Shown here in pieces: positions 31,497 through 41,831 of a stretch of 64,000 nucleotides of DNA (position 1 is its first letter; each line of letters opens with the position of its first letter). The notes below the pieces were generated by a model. That model did not search any database. It had not been told where the DNA came from and saw only the letters and a program-made list of their open reading frames with translations. The DNA is from Tritrichomonas foetus. Lineage: Eukaryota; Parabasalia; Tritrichomonadida; Tritrichomonadidae. The stretch covers positions 5,675-69,674 of the forward strand of contig MLAK01000680.1 of assembly GCA_001839685.1 (NCBI GenBank), written 5' to 3'. Made by a program: the position numbers and the translations under genes.

Positions 31497-34157
31497 TTAT
31501 AGGTATTGATTGGTGAGAGCATCAATATCAGCGTCGTTAATCTCTTCATCTATAGCATCTGCATCCGGATTCTCCTTGGCGAGAAGGAGATCAATATCGA
31601 TGTCATCATCATCATTATTGTTCTGGTTTGATGTATTTTGGAGTAACGAATCTAAATCATCATCATCTTTACTCTCATTTTCGGCTTTTGGTTCATCAGC
31701 GGCAACTTCTGGAACATCTTCTTGTTCAGGTACATTTTCCTGTTCAGGTGCATCATCTAACACTGGTTCAGGTACATCTTCCTGTTCAGGTGCTGCTTCC
31801 AACTCGTCGTCATTTTGAGCTTGTGTTTCAGGTTGGGCATCATCATTTACATCATCCTTAATATCATCTTTAAGATCGTCTAAGTCTATGTCGTCGATGT
31901 TTACTTCTGGTTCTTTATTATCATCGTCATCATCCAAATTCAAATTTGGATTAATTTCGTCTTCTACGGCTTCTTCTTCTTCGATTGGTTCTGCAGCGTT
32001 GATGGGGTCGAATTCATTTTCATTTTCATTTGGTTCTGGATTTTCGAGCGAATTAATTTCTTCGTTTGTGAGTTTGACCATTTCATCATCGTCATCATCA
32101 TTTTCTAATTTTTCTTCATTTGGTGATTTTTCTTCATTTTCTAATTTTTCTTCATTTTCTGGTTTCTGTTCAGGGATTTCAACTTGTTCTTCTTCTTCTA
32201 TTAAAATTTCTGGTTGGTTTTGTTGTTCGGTTTGTTTTGGTTCATTCAAGAGATCATTATCATCATCATTGAGAATAAGATCATCATCATCAACTTTTAT
32301 TTCGTCAAGTGTGAATTTTGTTTTCTGGCCTTCAATGTTTTCTTCTTCTTCTTCACCGGCGTTTGGATTAAATTCGTCTGTATTTAAATCAAGAACGATT
32401 TTTCCTGAATCTGAGCCGCTTTGAGCTGGTTGTTCATCAAGATTGATATCATCATTTAAATTGAAATCATCATCGTCGTCGAGATCATCTTTAAGGTTCA
32501 AATCATCTAAATCGATTTTATCGATATCAACATCATCATTATTTTCTTTAATCTTGTTATCATTTTCTTTGTTATCTTTATTTTCTGGTTTCTTGTCAGC
32601 ATTTTCTGCATCAGACATATCACTATCTGAGAGTTTGATATCAAGGTCGTCATCTGAAAGTTGGTATTTCTTCATGTCTTCTAAATCAGCATCAGAAAGG
32701 TTTGGATTTCTATCAGCGTCGAAATCACTGCTTGAAAGATTCATCTTCTTAATCTTGTCGTGAAGAGCATCAATGTCGCTGAGATCATCATCAATTGGAT
32801 ATTTCATGTTATCATCGTCATCATCATCGTCGTCAAGTTTCAGCTTAAGATCATCGTCGGATTCAACCTTAATTGGTTTGTTTCCGCCGATGAAATCAAG
32901 TGAGTTGTTATCATCATCATCCAAAACAGAACTGTTTCCACGCTTAAGCGGAGAAACAGGAAAAGTAACTTCGTCTGGTTGAGGAGGGATGAAAATAATA
33001 CTCTCGTCAGAATCAGATGACATATGAAGAGTATCAAGAGTCTTTGTAATCATAGCAAGTGGATTCACGCCTTCATAGTTTTGAGATTCATCATTATCGA
33101 CAAATGACTTCACTCTGTATTTTTCCATGTCCCTTGGCGAGCGCGGCGACATTGGCGCTTGCTGGTCGGCCTCTTTTGGAGATTTGGAAGGTGTTGTGAT
33201 ATTCGGTGGTTTGTAGTTGCTGTACCGGTTATTTTTGTGAGTATCGTCGTTTTGAATAGACTTGCGGGTTGATGATTGAGATTTATTGTCGTCATCTAAA
33301 TCTGATATATCGATTGAAGAAAGTCGAATCTTTGAGCCGTGGTGCGAACTGTATGAAGCTGAAGAATCGAGTTCTGATGCGGAAAGTTGAGAATCTTCGC
33401 CGTTTAGCCTTCTTTTGTGATGTTCATATCGTCGAGCCAATTGGAGAGCTTTTCTGATTTCTCGTCTCTTTCGTTCCTTGGCTTCATCTTCTGGTGATTG
33501 TTTGACTTGAGAAGAAGTTGTGCGAGCTCCTGGGCGGCGGTTTGGTGATGTTTGAGATATTTGCTTTGATGTTGAATTTCGTTGATTTCGACTAGAGGTA
33601 CCTCTTTTGGTCCTCTTCTTAGCACTACTGCTGGAATTCTGTCCGATGGCATCTTCGTTCGAATCTGATTGTCCGAATTGATTTTTCTTGAGATTGGCGG
33701 CTTGTGGCTTCACATCACTGGCTTCATCGTCTGAACTGTCATAGATTGACTTCACTGGTGATTTCTTTGGTGGAGTCGGCTCAGTATTTTTCAAAAATTG
33801 TGAACTGAACGAATCTGAGTCATTGGCGGGATAGTTGTGGCGGTTATTATTTTGTGATCGTTTTCCACCATGTGAAGAGGCATCTGATTGAGACGAATTC
33901 AGGATTTGCTCGATTTCCGAATTGTCGCTAGATTTCGTCGTTATGTATTGTGGATTATTCTGATATTTACGTGATGATGCTTTTTCAGTCGTTCCTGGCG
34001 TATTCGAAATCGCGGTTGTTTCTGTGGCGGTAAAATTCAATCGGTCGTTCTGAATAATTGATGTTGTGTGATACGATTTTAACACTTCACGGAACTCCTT
34101 CACGTTTTCTTTGATTGCGCGAAGTTGCTCCATCAGGGTATTATTTTGATTGCTCAT
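31497..34157 (-). CDS. very acidic, disordered protein
   Basis: 886 residues from the ATG at 34157. A short N-terminal helix (~5-35) is followed by a Ser/Asn/Lys-rich disordered half containing many SP and basic patches, with RRxxRKALQLARRYEHHKRR near 235. The second half (~390-886) is dominated by Asp, Glu and Asn, with runs of Asp and repeated PEQE(D/N)VPE units near 800-830. Composition like this fits histone chaperones or nucleolar/chromatin proteins, but no domain proves it. The strand opposite is a long Ser-rich open frame, a mirror of the acidic codons. Confidence 0.75.
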   Translation of the reverse strand: MSNQNNTLMEQLRAIKENVKEFREVLKSYHTTSIIQNDRLNFTATETTAISNTPGTTEKASSRKYQNNPQYITTKSSDNSEIEQILNSSQSDASSHGGKRSQNNNRHNYPANDSDSFSSQFLKNTEPTPPKKSPVKSIYDSSDDEASDVKPQAANLKKNQFGQSDSNEDAIGQNSSSSAKKRTKRGTSSRNQRNSTSKQISQTSPNRRPGARTTSSQVKQSPEDEAKERKRREIRKALQLARRYEHHKRRLNGEDSQLSASELDSSASYSSHHGSKIRLSSIDISDLDDDNKSQSSTRKSIQNDDTHKNNRYSNYKPPNITTPSKSPKEADQQAPMSPRSPRDMEKYRVKSFVDNDESQNYEGVNPLAMITKTLDTLHMSSDSDESIIFIPPQPDEVTFPVSPLKRGNSSVLDDDDNNSLDFIGGNKPIKVESDDDLKLKLDDDDDDDDNMKYPIDDDLSDIDALHDKIKKMNLSSSDFDADRNPNLSDADLEDMKKYQLSDDDLDIKLSDSDMSDAENADKKPENKDNKENDNKIKENNDDVDIDKIDLDDLNLKDDLDDDDDFNLNDDINLDEQPAQSGSDSGKIVLDLNTDEFNPNAGEEEEENIEGQKTKFTLDEIKVDDDDLILNDDDNDLLNEPKQTEQQNQPEILIEEEEQVEIPEQKPENEEKLENEEKSPNEEKLENDDDDDEMVKLTNEEINSLENPEPNENENEFDPINAAEPIEEEEAVEDEINPNLNLDDDDDNKEPEVNIDDIDLDDLKDDIKDDVNDDAQPETQAQNDDELEAAPEQEDVPEPVLDDAPEQENVPEQEDVPEVAADEPKAENESKDDDDLDSLLQNTSNQNNNDDDDIDIDLLLAKENPDADAIDEEINDADIDALTNQYL

Positions 34158-34700
34158 CCACAAATAAATATAATATTAGGGGCCGTTAAGTAACCGTTTA
34201 TTATGAGAGAATAATAGAAATAAAACATCAATGTGAACGATAGAAATGGTCAATTAAAAATTTCACCTTTTGAAATGATATTATTGCTCTTTTTCTTATG
34301 ATTATTATGTTGAATCAACTCACGAGTAATTTTATAAACAAAGCCATTAACTGCCTGATATCCAATAATAAAGGAAAATTTCTCATTCATCTAATTTTTT
34401 TCAAATTCGCTATCAAAAAAGATTAACTAATTATCTCATTTGTAATATGAGTTTTCGGCTAATAAATATTTATACATAAAGAATAATTTGGTAAAAATAA
34501 AAATAAAAAAATGATTTGATCAAATTAAAGAAATAACCGAATGGTTTTATTCATTAAAATATATTTTAAAATATATATAGCGACATCATAAACACAACAT
34601 CATATATATTGTTCACTATTTCTGATTTTCAAACTTTTTTTCTTTTTTCTTTTTCATTGCTCAAAATATACTATACTCTGGTGGGGAAAAAAAATCGCAT
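34158..34700. other. AT-rich spacer
   Basis: No coding or structural feature seen. Confidence 0.5.
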
Positions 34701-35747
34701 TTAATCACTTTGTTTGGTATAGTATGGATTTTCATTGAACATCATATCATGTTGTTTGAACATATTTACTGCAAATATTGCTAAGATGCAAGGAACACAG
34801 TCAAAAATAATGTAGTAACAAGTGCTCCAAATTCTAACTTTTGTATTTGGAATGAAATAATTATTATTTTTAGCATAGCCAGGATTATTTGCATTTTCAC
34901 TCAATATCCAATCCTGGATTGGATTGAAATCGATGTAGTGAAGGAAATTGTAAAGCATCCTCAGACAAAAGATTGTCGTGTTTAAAATAATTCCAAGACG
35001 ACAAAACATTACGCATGATTTGTCTTCTGGCTGAACCATTGGATATGTGACCACTCTGAGGAGTGAAACGGCAGGTAAAACAAAGAAAAGCATTAATATA
35101 AAATCAGTGCAAGCAACCCATAAAGAAAGCGACATTTCTGGGTCCGTCGTTTCGTCGTTCAAATCGATGATGCTTAAAACAACTCCTAAAGCGACAAAAG
35201 TTGCTAAAAATAGTAAAAATAGGGATCGGAAAAAATTGATCGCATTCGTGCCTGGATTTTGGTATGTAAAGAGTAAATCGAAGAGAATCAATATTACTAA
35301 GCACATTGGAATGAAAAGCAATATATGGTGACAGCCGAGAAATATGATTTTGATCGTAATATAATTATACGTGAAAGGAACGATTGAAATTGTGCCTCGG
35401 AAAAGCAAGAAAATAATAAGCCAGATCCAAAATAGAATTGTTTGATCGAAAAGTTTGCATTTTCGCTTGGAATTCTTCCAATTCTGGAATAAAAAATAAA
35501 AGCAGATAATTGCGCAGATATAAAAAATAGCACCGAGAGCAAGATTTTCCCAGATCTCGCATTTGATCGCGGGGCTAACCACAAAGCAAGTAAGGTTCAT
35601 TTCTTCATCCATTTTTTGAGTATGTTCGAAAGTAACTGTTTTTTTATGGTCAATCAAAGGTAAAATAGCTAAACCGAAAATGAGAATTTCATATAACCAT
35701 CTTTCCACAGGAAACATAAATACAGCTTCGATACGCCTACAACACAT
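34701..35747 (-). CDS. polytopic (about 7 TM) membrane protein
   Basis: 348 residues with seven hydrophobic spans at roughly 15-30, 70-90, 105-125, 140-160, 170-190, 205-230 and 310-330. Conserved-looking Cys residues lie in the loops, and the tail is short and polar. It has no cleavable signal peptide. The spacing resembles seven-span families such as TOM1/THH1-type proteins or divergent receptors, but no signature decides. Receptor or scaffold roles are guesses. Confidence 0.65.
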   Translation of the reverse strand: MCCRRIEAVFMFPVERWLYEILIFGLAILPLIDHKKTVTFEHTQKMDEEMNLTCFVVSPAIKCEIWENLALGAIFYICAIICFYFLFQNWKNSKRKCKLFDQTILFWIWLIIFLLFRGTISIVPFTYNYITIKIIFLGCHHILLFIPMCLVILILFDLLFTYQNPGTNAINFFRSLFLLFLATFVALGVVLSIIDLNDETTDPEMSLSLWVACTDFILMLFFVLPAVSLLRVVTYPMVQPEDKSCVMFCRLGIILNTTIFCLRMLYNFLHYIDFNPIQDWILSENANNPGYAKNNNYFIPNTKVRIWSTCYYIIFDCVPCILAIFAVNMFKQHDMMFNENPYYTKQSD

Positions 35748-36058
35748 TCATTCCACATAATAAAAAAAATAACTTTCTTTCGGTTCACTTCCCAAGAATC
35801 TAATATTTTGGAAAGCGTATCTTTTCACTGTTTCATTTTGAAAAATCGCAAATCATACATTCACCTGTGTAACCATGATAATATACAAATAAAGATTGTC
35901 TAATAATCAACATCAGAATTTCAATTTGATCAAAAAACAAAATCACAAAAAAATGCTTCCAAATGGGAAAAGAACAAGGAAACATCTAGGAAAGTGAAAA
36001 AAGAAAAAAAAAATATCAGAGGTAAAAAGTGAATGATTACTCATTAGACTTGAAGGCT

Positions 36059-37012
36059 TTATTGCATCACTTTACCAGTAATAGTCCTCCTGACCTTTTG
36101 CTTGGGTTCTGGCTTGGCAGCATCGAGGATCTTGAGCATGGCAGCTGTACGAGCTCTCATCTTCTGGTGCATAAATCCTTTAGCGCATTTGATGTGATAG
36201 TGTAAGTAGTCACGGAACATTGGCATGTAAAAGCTGATGTCCTCCTTCTTACGGTCTGAAAGTTGGGCATCTTGCATACCGATTGTGACGTAAGCAAATA
36301 ATTTCTGATCGCGCGTTGGAAGGCTGAAAGCAGAAAGATCTGATGGTGGATCGTTTGAGTATGTAACTGCTGGAGCGCTTGGGACACGTGCACGAGCTGC
36401 TGTCAATTCTTGGAAGAAAACGCCACCGATGACTTTATCGCCTTCATCTGAGAAGCGGATAGAGTATGTAGCAGCGGCTCCTTTTTCTGTTGGTGTGATG
36501 TAAATGCTTTCTCCTGTTTGGCCACGATATGGGATTTCAAATGGAGCAAAGTTTGATCCCTCTTTGACAAGGTTGGAAACATAGATGAATGGAGCTCCGA
36601 GGATGTGGGCCTTAAGGCGGCTGACCAATGTGATGAGCTTGTTACGTTCAGCTTCTGCCTTGTCAAAGAGTGTGAACTTGACGGCATGTGTGAATTGAAC
36701 TGGGCTTCCCTTGATAGTGACTGGTTCAGTTTTGATTGAACCGTAGACATTATCGAAATGTTCTTCGCCGCCATATTCGTTGATTTGCTCGGCGCAACTG
36801 AGATAGATCATAACAAGGATTTCTCTGATGTCTGATTCACCATCCTTTGATTTTTTCTCTTCCTTTGATTTATGTGCTTTGCTTAATTTGACATAGAAAC
36901 GAACACCATCAAAGTCACAAAATGTGTACTCACCTGAAAGGTTTTCATTTGGGTCAAGGCTGCGCTCGAGAAGATTTCGAAGAATGGCTGATTCGTATTC
37001 GAGAATAATCAT
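36059..37012 (-). CDS. ARPC2: Arp2/3 complex subunit 2 (p34-Arc)
   Basis: 317 residues, close to the usual ~300. Diagnostic stretches include the start MIILEYESAILRN, FADFDGV-like CDFDGVRFYV at ~33, NVYGSI at ~88, VIGGVFFQEL at ~195, and FRDYLHYHIKCAKGFMHQKM near 270 followed by TITGKV at the end. With ARPC4 it forms the core of the Arp2/3 complex that nucleates branched actin, used in amoeboid spreading and phagocytosis. An insert of charged residues (~48-60, KEEKKSKDGE) is longer than in animals. The ATG follows an Inr (TCATT, +1 at 37028) by 16 nt. Confidence 0.96.
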   Translation of the reverse strand: MIILEYESAILRNLLERSLDPNENLSGEYTFCDFDGVRFYVKLSKAHKSKEEKKSKDGESDIREILVMIYLSCAEQINEYGGEEHFDNVYGSIKTEPVTIKGSPVQFTHAVKFTLFDKAEAERNKLITLVSRLKAHILGAPFIYVSNLVKEGSNFAPFEIPYRGQTGESIYITPTEKGAAATYSIRFSDEGDKVIGGVFFQELTAARARVPSAPAVTYSNDPPSDLSAFSLPTRDQKLFAYVTIGMQDAQLSDRKKEDISFYMPMFRDYLHYHIKCAKGFMHQKMRARTAAMLKILDAAKPEPKQKVRRTITGKVMQ

Positions 37013-37028
37013 CGCGATTTGTCCAAAT

Positions 37029-37553
37029 GAAGCAGTTTTTCATTCAAAAGTCACTTCATAACCGTCATTCTTATATCAAAATATTAAACAATACCACTTC
37101 AGAACAATTGGCGTCACTTTTCAAAAAAAGGTCAATTTTGGGATAAATGTAATTTTTTTGAGCTTGAATTCGCCAGATGAACCACATTCTCGTCATCCGA
37201 AACTATCAATGAAAATTAGATATAAAACTTTTTTAAGAAGTAAAAAATAATGAAATAGATTTCATTATAATTTCGTTTGATTCTATTCATGAATAATCCT
37301 TACAACTTAGTTAATTCTGTAATATTGTTAAATAAAATAGCTTTTATATTGACAATATGCAAAATGAGTTTATTAAATCAAATCTACAATTAAATATGTG
37401 AATTTATGTTTTGATAATGATATTGTATAACTTGCAATGAAATATATTCATATTTTTATACTTCAAATTAAGACTGATTTCATATCTGTTGGCTCTAACA
37501 TCAAAAATCTAGACTCTTTTTCATGAATTGGTTTAGGTCAAATATAAGGTTAA
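37029..37553. other. AT-rich spacer, divergent promoters
   Basis: No coding relic or repeat seen. Confidence 0.45.
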
Positions 37554-38363
37554 ATATGCTGTCATATCTTTTTCTTTTTAACAATTTATTCGTCACACAA
37601 TTCCGAAATAGCGAAGCCACTTACGTGGTTCCAAACTGTCGATATTAAAGAGCTTCTCACTGCTGTTGTTTTAGCATTAATATGGGGAGCTCTTTCTTTC
37701 ATTATTCCATATCCGATATTCATTCCCGAAAACGATCCACTTTTGACATATCCAAAAGCAACCCAACGTATAGAATCGATCATTATTGTCGCTTGTATTT
37801 GTTTTCCGGCAGTAGCTTTGATATTAGTATTATTCTATTTCCTTGGCCAGAAATACCCAAAATACTTCAATTCATTCAGAATATGGACGTCCATTTGGAT
37901 TCTCGTTACAATTGTTGCAATATCAAACATTATTGTCACTTTGCAAAATATCTATATCGGAAAAGTGCGGCCAGACTTTTTCAGTCAGTGTGGATCAGAT
38001 ATTCGTGATCCAAGGGAATGTTCCATCCTTAATCGGAAAGACAGGATCGATGAAATGTCTTCCTACCCATCAAACGATTCTGCCTCGATTGTGTCATCAC
38101 TTTTATATCTTGCACTTCTCCTTGAAAAAGCGTGCGTGAAAAGACCAGCATGGGCGACTGTTCTTTGCATTCTTTTCTTCATTATTGGCTTGCTGGCTGG
38201 ATCCTTTCCCATAAAAACTTTTCGTGCGCATTTTGACGACGTCGTCGCTGGATTCTTCATCGGAATTTTGTGCTGCGCAATAATTTGGAATGGATCAGTA
38301 AAAAGAATATTCAGAGATTGCAAGAATAATGATAGTTCAGCGTACTATGATCCTGTAATGTGA
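37554..38363 (+). CDS. catalytically dead PAP2-fold membrane protein, start unclear
   Basis: The frame is open from 37554 to 38363 and codes for a protein with the same size, spans and order as the PAP2 phosphatase at 21.7-22.4 kb. It keeps VRPDFFSQCG, YPS and FDDVVAG landmarks. The catalytic residues are gone: the motif 1 Lys is Asn, PSGH is PSND, the motif 3 Arg is Pro and its His is Ala. Coding similarity begins near 37605, but no in-frame ATG precedes it. An ATG at 37556 lies one frame away, before a T-rich stretch. It could be a pseudoenzyme with a sequencing or splicing problem at its 5' end, or an early pseudogene; the long clean frame favours the former. Confidence 0.65.
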   Translation: MCCHIFFFLTIYSSHNSEIAKPLTWFQTVDIKELLTAVVLALIWGALSFIIPYPIFIPENDPLLTYPKATQRIESIIIVACICFPAVALILVLFYFLGQKYPKYFNSFRIWTSIWILVTIVAISNIIVTLQNIYIGKVRPDFFSQCGSDIRDPRECSILNRKDRIDEMSSYPSNDSASIVSSLLYLALLLEKACVKRPAWATVLCILFFIIGLLAGSFPIKTFRAHFDDVVAGFFIGILCCAIIWNGSVKRIFRDCKNNDSSAYYDPVM

Positions 38364-38410
38364 TTTTATTCATAAAAAATTAGATCCATATTTGTTAGAA
38401 ATAAAAAGCA

Positions 38411-38592
38411 TATTTTTCTTTTAATTTTTCATTTTCTTTTTGTTTTTCATTTTCTTTTTGTTTTTCATTTTCTTTTTGTTTTTCATTTTCTTTTTGTTTT
38501 CATTTTCTTTTTGTTTTCATTCTCTTTTGGTTTTCATTTTCTTTTTGTTTTCATTTTCTTTTTATTTTCATTTTCTTTTGGTTTTCATTTTT
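38411..38592 (+). repeat. T-rich minisatellite, 16-17 bp unit containing the Inr sequence
   Basis: About ten copies of a unit like TTTTCATTTTCTTTTTG, just after the PAP2-like gene. Each unit carries TCATT, the Inr core. The tract lies between two convergent genes. Confidence 0.85.
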
Positions 38593-38800
38593 GGTTACTT
38601 GTTTGGTTTAGTTTATAATTTTACTAGTTTTTACTTGTTGTTATAAAAATGTTTATATCTGGTAAACCTGTCATGTTTAGAAATAAAAAAGATAAACTAT
38701 CTAATAAAGTCTTTTTTATTAACAATAAATTTATAAAACAAATCAGGTTGATGGAGAATGGATCTGAAATAAATGCATAGGAAATATGATATTGTATTTC

Positions 38801-41617
38801 TTATTTATAGTTATATGTAAACGAAGTTGTTACTGACATCTCAACATCATCAAATGTAAAAATCACAAAATGTAAAACATCATCTTTCTCAATAAAATCC
38901 CAATATTCGTATTCTAATGTGATAGACTCAGCACTTTCAGAGACCCAATTGCAATGCCCACTTGAGCAATGCGCATGATCCCATGAAGGGGGTTCATTTA
39001 ATGAAAACATGTAATATAATTTCTTTTTTATGTCATGTTTCATGTTGATCACGAGAGATGACCCTTTTTTCCATTCGATAAATTTAAATGTATAATAAAT
39101 AAATTCATGCTTCGGTAAAGAATCTTCTTCATGTTTCATTCCAGTTTTCATGGGATGTGATTCGGATCCACATAAATCTCCTATTCTTCCTTTGGGACAA
39201 ATACAATATCCATTTTTACAGGTTGCTGATCCCTCACAGCCCGCACCACATTTTGGCTCTATTGCATCAAATACTTTTAAAGGTGGAATTCCAACAAAGT
39301 GGTCAAAAGGAGCGGATATAGCTAATGTATACTGACATTTATCATGATGTAAAAGATCTCCACTAACTACATATATTGTATAAACTGTATTTTTCCTCAC
39401 ATTCATTTTAATTCTCTTTAATGTATTATGAGCATCAAAATATGATGAATCATCTTTCCTATTTCCTACTTTTTGTAAAGAATCTTGATCATCTTCAATT
39501 CTTAAATCGATTCTAAACAGCACATCTGATGGTGAATGAGGATCATGAGGGGGATCATTCCAAGCAAGGGATGCCACAAGTGGTCCATCTAATGAAGATT
39601 TAAAACGATATGCATTGTAGCTATTTGAGGGTATTTCATCACTAAAGAATCTAAAACCTTGGATTTCATTTTTGGATTTTTTGTAAGTATCAGGAAATAT
39701 AATAAATCTATCTAATTGTGGCATTCCAAATCCTGTTTTTTGTGGATCTCCTTTAACTGGCTGTGCAATATTTGATAAAATTGCTTTTATCATATGATTT
39801 GATGTATTAATAGTATTTTCTTTCTTTTTTGTTCCAGTAGGATAGAAGCCGTGTTTCAAATATTGTCTAATCAGCATTATATCTCCTGTTGCAAAAGCAG
39901 CAGCAACAGATGAACCTTCACCAACTCTGAGACCATCTGGGCCACAAGAATCTTCTTTTCCTGATGATCCAGCATTCGCTCCTAATACAGGTCCTCCGGG
40001 CATTACAATTTCAGGTTTAATTCTCCCAATCTTTACATATCCACCTCGTGCATTTGGATTTATATGATGATAGTCAAGCTGTGTGTGTCTCAAATGATTT
40101 TCTTCAAATGGTTTTATTTTTATGATATCACCATTAGAAAAATCTTCACTGACTGAGTGTGGTAATCTTATTATAGGCCTTTTAATTTTGTTTTTGTACT
40201 CTTTTGAATGAAATGAAAGTATTCCAAAACTCTCTTGAAACTTTAGGACATCTGTTTCATTACCATCAATGTCAATAAAAAATTCTCTTTCAGAGTCACC
40301 AAGTTTATATTTTAATGGTTTTCTTAAAAATTCATCACGAGAAATCATTTCCATCCATGTGATGCCTGCAAAAGGATCACAAAACCCTAAATATTCTTTT
40401 TCTTTTAGAATAATTATCACTGGAGATGCTGGATCAATCTGATTCAAAGAAAATGGTGCACTTTGAGTTGCTCCAACGGTCAACACATTTTTTGAATCAC
40501 CAGGTGAAGAGACAAGATAATTATCATTACTGTTAGTATTTTCTCCTGCTGCAAAAAGAAGAAGCATTTGCGGGAAAAAGTAAGCTATTTGATCCATTAA
40601 ATATGTAAAATAACTCTGCATCTGAAAGTCAAAAGCATGATATTGAACTGCTGCTGACATAAACCTTGGAATTATAAATAAATCTGTCAGGTTTTTTGGC
40701 CACATTACATTATTTTTCTTATCTTTGAATATATCACTCATAATAATTTTTGCCATTGGTGCAACACCATCATATAAAGAGCCAGAGCATAATGACTCTT
40801 CATCTTTACACATTGCTTGACCTGCAATAATCGAAGAAATAAATGTTCCATGACCACCATCAATATCTTTATCATCTTCATACCTAAAATATGATAATAT
40901 CTTTCTATGATCAAGTCCAGATAAATCTTCATTCATGATTCTTGGTTGATCAGGATCAGAAAACCAACATAAATTATGATCCAGACCAGTGTCAACAATT
41001 GAAACAACTTGTCCATGTCCACCAATTCCATGTTCATAGATAAAATTACGTAAACTATATGAAAAGCCTGATTTGTTGTAATACATTGGTATTTCTGCGT
41101 GTGCGATTGATTTTGTGAAGCGTGTATTTAAATGTGAATGGGGAACATGTTCAAAAGATCTTACACATGGTATTTTATATAATTTTTCAAAAACAATTTC
41201 AGGATTCTCATCAGTAATAAAGAGTTTCCCATGCATACCAATATCCTGAACTTTAAAAGGTAGTTCACAATCTTGCGTTGATAAGACTAAATATTGATTG
41301 CTTCCATTCACAATTATACCTCTTGATATTTTGTGTGATTTAGGAATTTTCTCGATTTTCAAATTATTTTTTATTGCTATTTCAGCTTCTGATCGAGTCA
41401 TATAAATAGAATATAAGCCCTGTTTCATTGGTATCCCTACATAATCAATATCAAACTTGAGAGATGATTTTATGATATCATTACAATTTTTCATTTTTTT
41501 GGGACATTTGACATAATACCAGCTACCTTGGTGCTTGGAAATAGTTCCATTTCTTATTGGATTAATGATTTTTCTGCTAGGAAGAAGAATCCGCGTTAGT
41601 AAAACATACAACAACAT
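38801..41617 (-). CDS. subtilisin-like serine protease (S8) with EGF-like module
   Basis: 938 residues from the ATG at 41617 (the open frame reaches a TTG at 41641). The short hydrophobic N-terminus resembles a signal peptide. A pro-region extends to ~190. The S8 catalytic domain spans ~195-650, with Asp209 (SIVDTGLD), His256 (GGHGT), AAGENTN near 357 and Ser570 (GEGSSVAAAFA, with Ser replacing the usual Thr). A ~140-residue insert separates the oxyanion region from the Ser. A jelly-roll-like domain and a Cys-rich EGF-like module (CGAGC to CICPKGRIGDLCG, ~825-855) follow. There is no C-terminal membrane span. It is probably secreted or lysosomal. Confidence 0.9.
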   Translation of the reverse strand: MLLYVLLTRILLPSRKIINPIRNGTISKHQGSWYYVKCPKKMKNCNDIIKSSLKFDIDYVGIPMKQGLYSIYMTRSEAEIAIKNNLKIEKIPKSHKISRGIIVNGSNQYLVLSTQDCELPFKVQDIGMHGKLFITDENPEIVFEKLYKIPCVRSFEHVPHSHLNTRFTKSIAHAEIPMYYNKSGFSYSLRNFIYEHGIGGHGQVVSIVDTGLDHNLCWFSDPDQPRIMNEDLSGLDHRKILSYFRYEDDKDIDGGHGTFISSIIAGQAMCKDEESLCSGSLYDGVAPMAKIIMSDIFKDKKNNVMWPKNLTDLFIIPRFMSAAVQYHAFDFQMQSYFTYLMDQIAYFFPQMLLLFAAGENTNSNDNYLVSSPGDSKNVLTVGATQSAPFSLNQIDPASPVIIILKEKEYLGFCDPFAGITWMEMISRDEFLRKPLKYKLGDSEREFFIDIDGNETDVLKFQESFGILSFHSKEYKNKIKRPIIRLPHSVSEDFSNGDIIKIKPFEENHLRHTQLDYHHINPNARGGYVKIGRIKPEIVMPGGPVLGANAGSSGKEDSCGPDGLRVGEGSSVAAAFATGDIMLIRQYLKHGFYPTGTKKKENTINTSNHMIKAILSNIAQPVKGDPQKTGFGMPQLDRFIIFPDTYKKSKNEIQGFRFFSDEIPSNSYNAYRFKSSLDGPLVASLAWNDPPHDPHSPSDVLFRIDLRIEDDQDSLQKVGNRKDDSSYFDAHNTLKRIKMNVRKNTVYTIYVVSGDLLHHDKCQYTLAISAPFDHFVGIPPLKVFDAIEPKCGAGCEGSATCKNGYCICPKGRIGDLCGSESHPMKTGMKHEEDSLPKHEFIYYTFKFIEWKKGSSLVINMKHDIKKKLYYMFSLNEPPSWDHAHCSSGHCNWVSESAESITLEYEYWDFIEKDDVLHFVIFTFDDVEMSVTTSFTYNYK

Positions 41618-41831
41618 TCTTTCACAATTTTTTGAATACAATTCAATAAATACATCAAAGAATCTCAGGATGATGCTATTCTTTTAGTGTGATGTAGGAA
41701 TCAGTATCGACTAAATAATTTTATTCTATAAATATAAATATTACATTTCCAATTCGAGAATTTTTTGCGTTTATCAATGTAATTAAACTAAATATTCAAA
41801 ACAAAAACACATTTTTGTGCAATTTCACAGA
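41618..41831. other. spacer upstream of protease and tRNA
   Basis: AT-rich region shared by the divergent protease gene and the tRNA; no distinct motif seen. Confidence 0.4.

Noticed and set aside
31510..32982. Long Ser-rich frames opposite the acidic gene
   Set aside because: They are the reverse complement of Asp/Glu codon runs (GAT/GAA/GAC give ATC/TTC/GTC shadows), so composition alone keeps them open.
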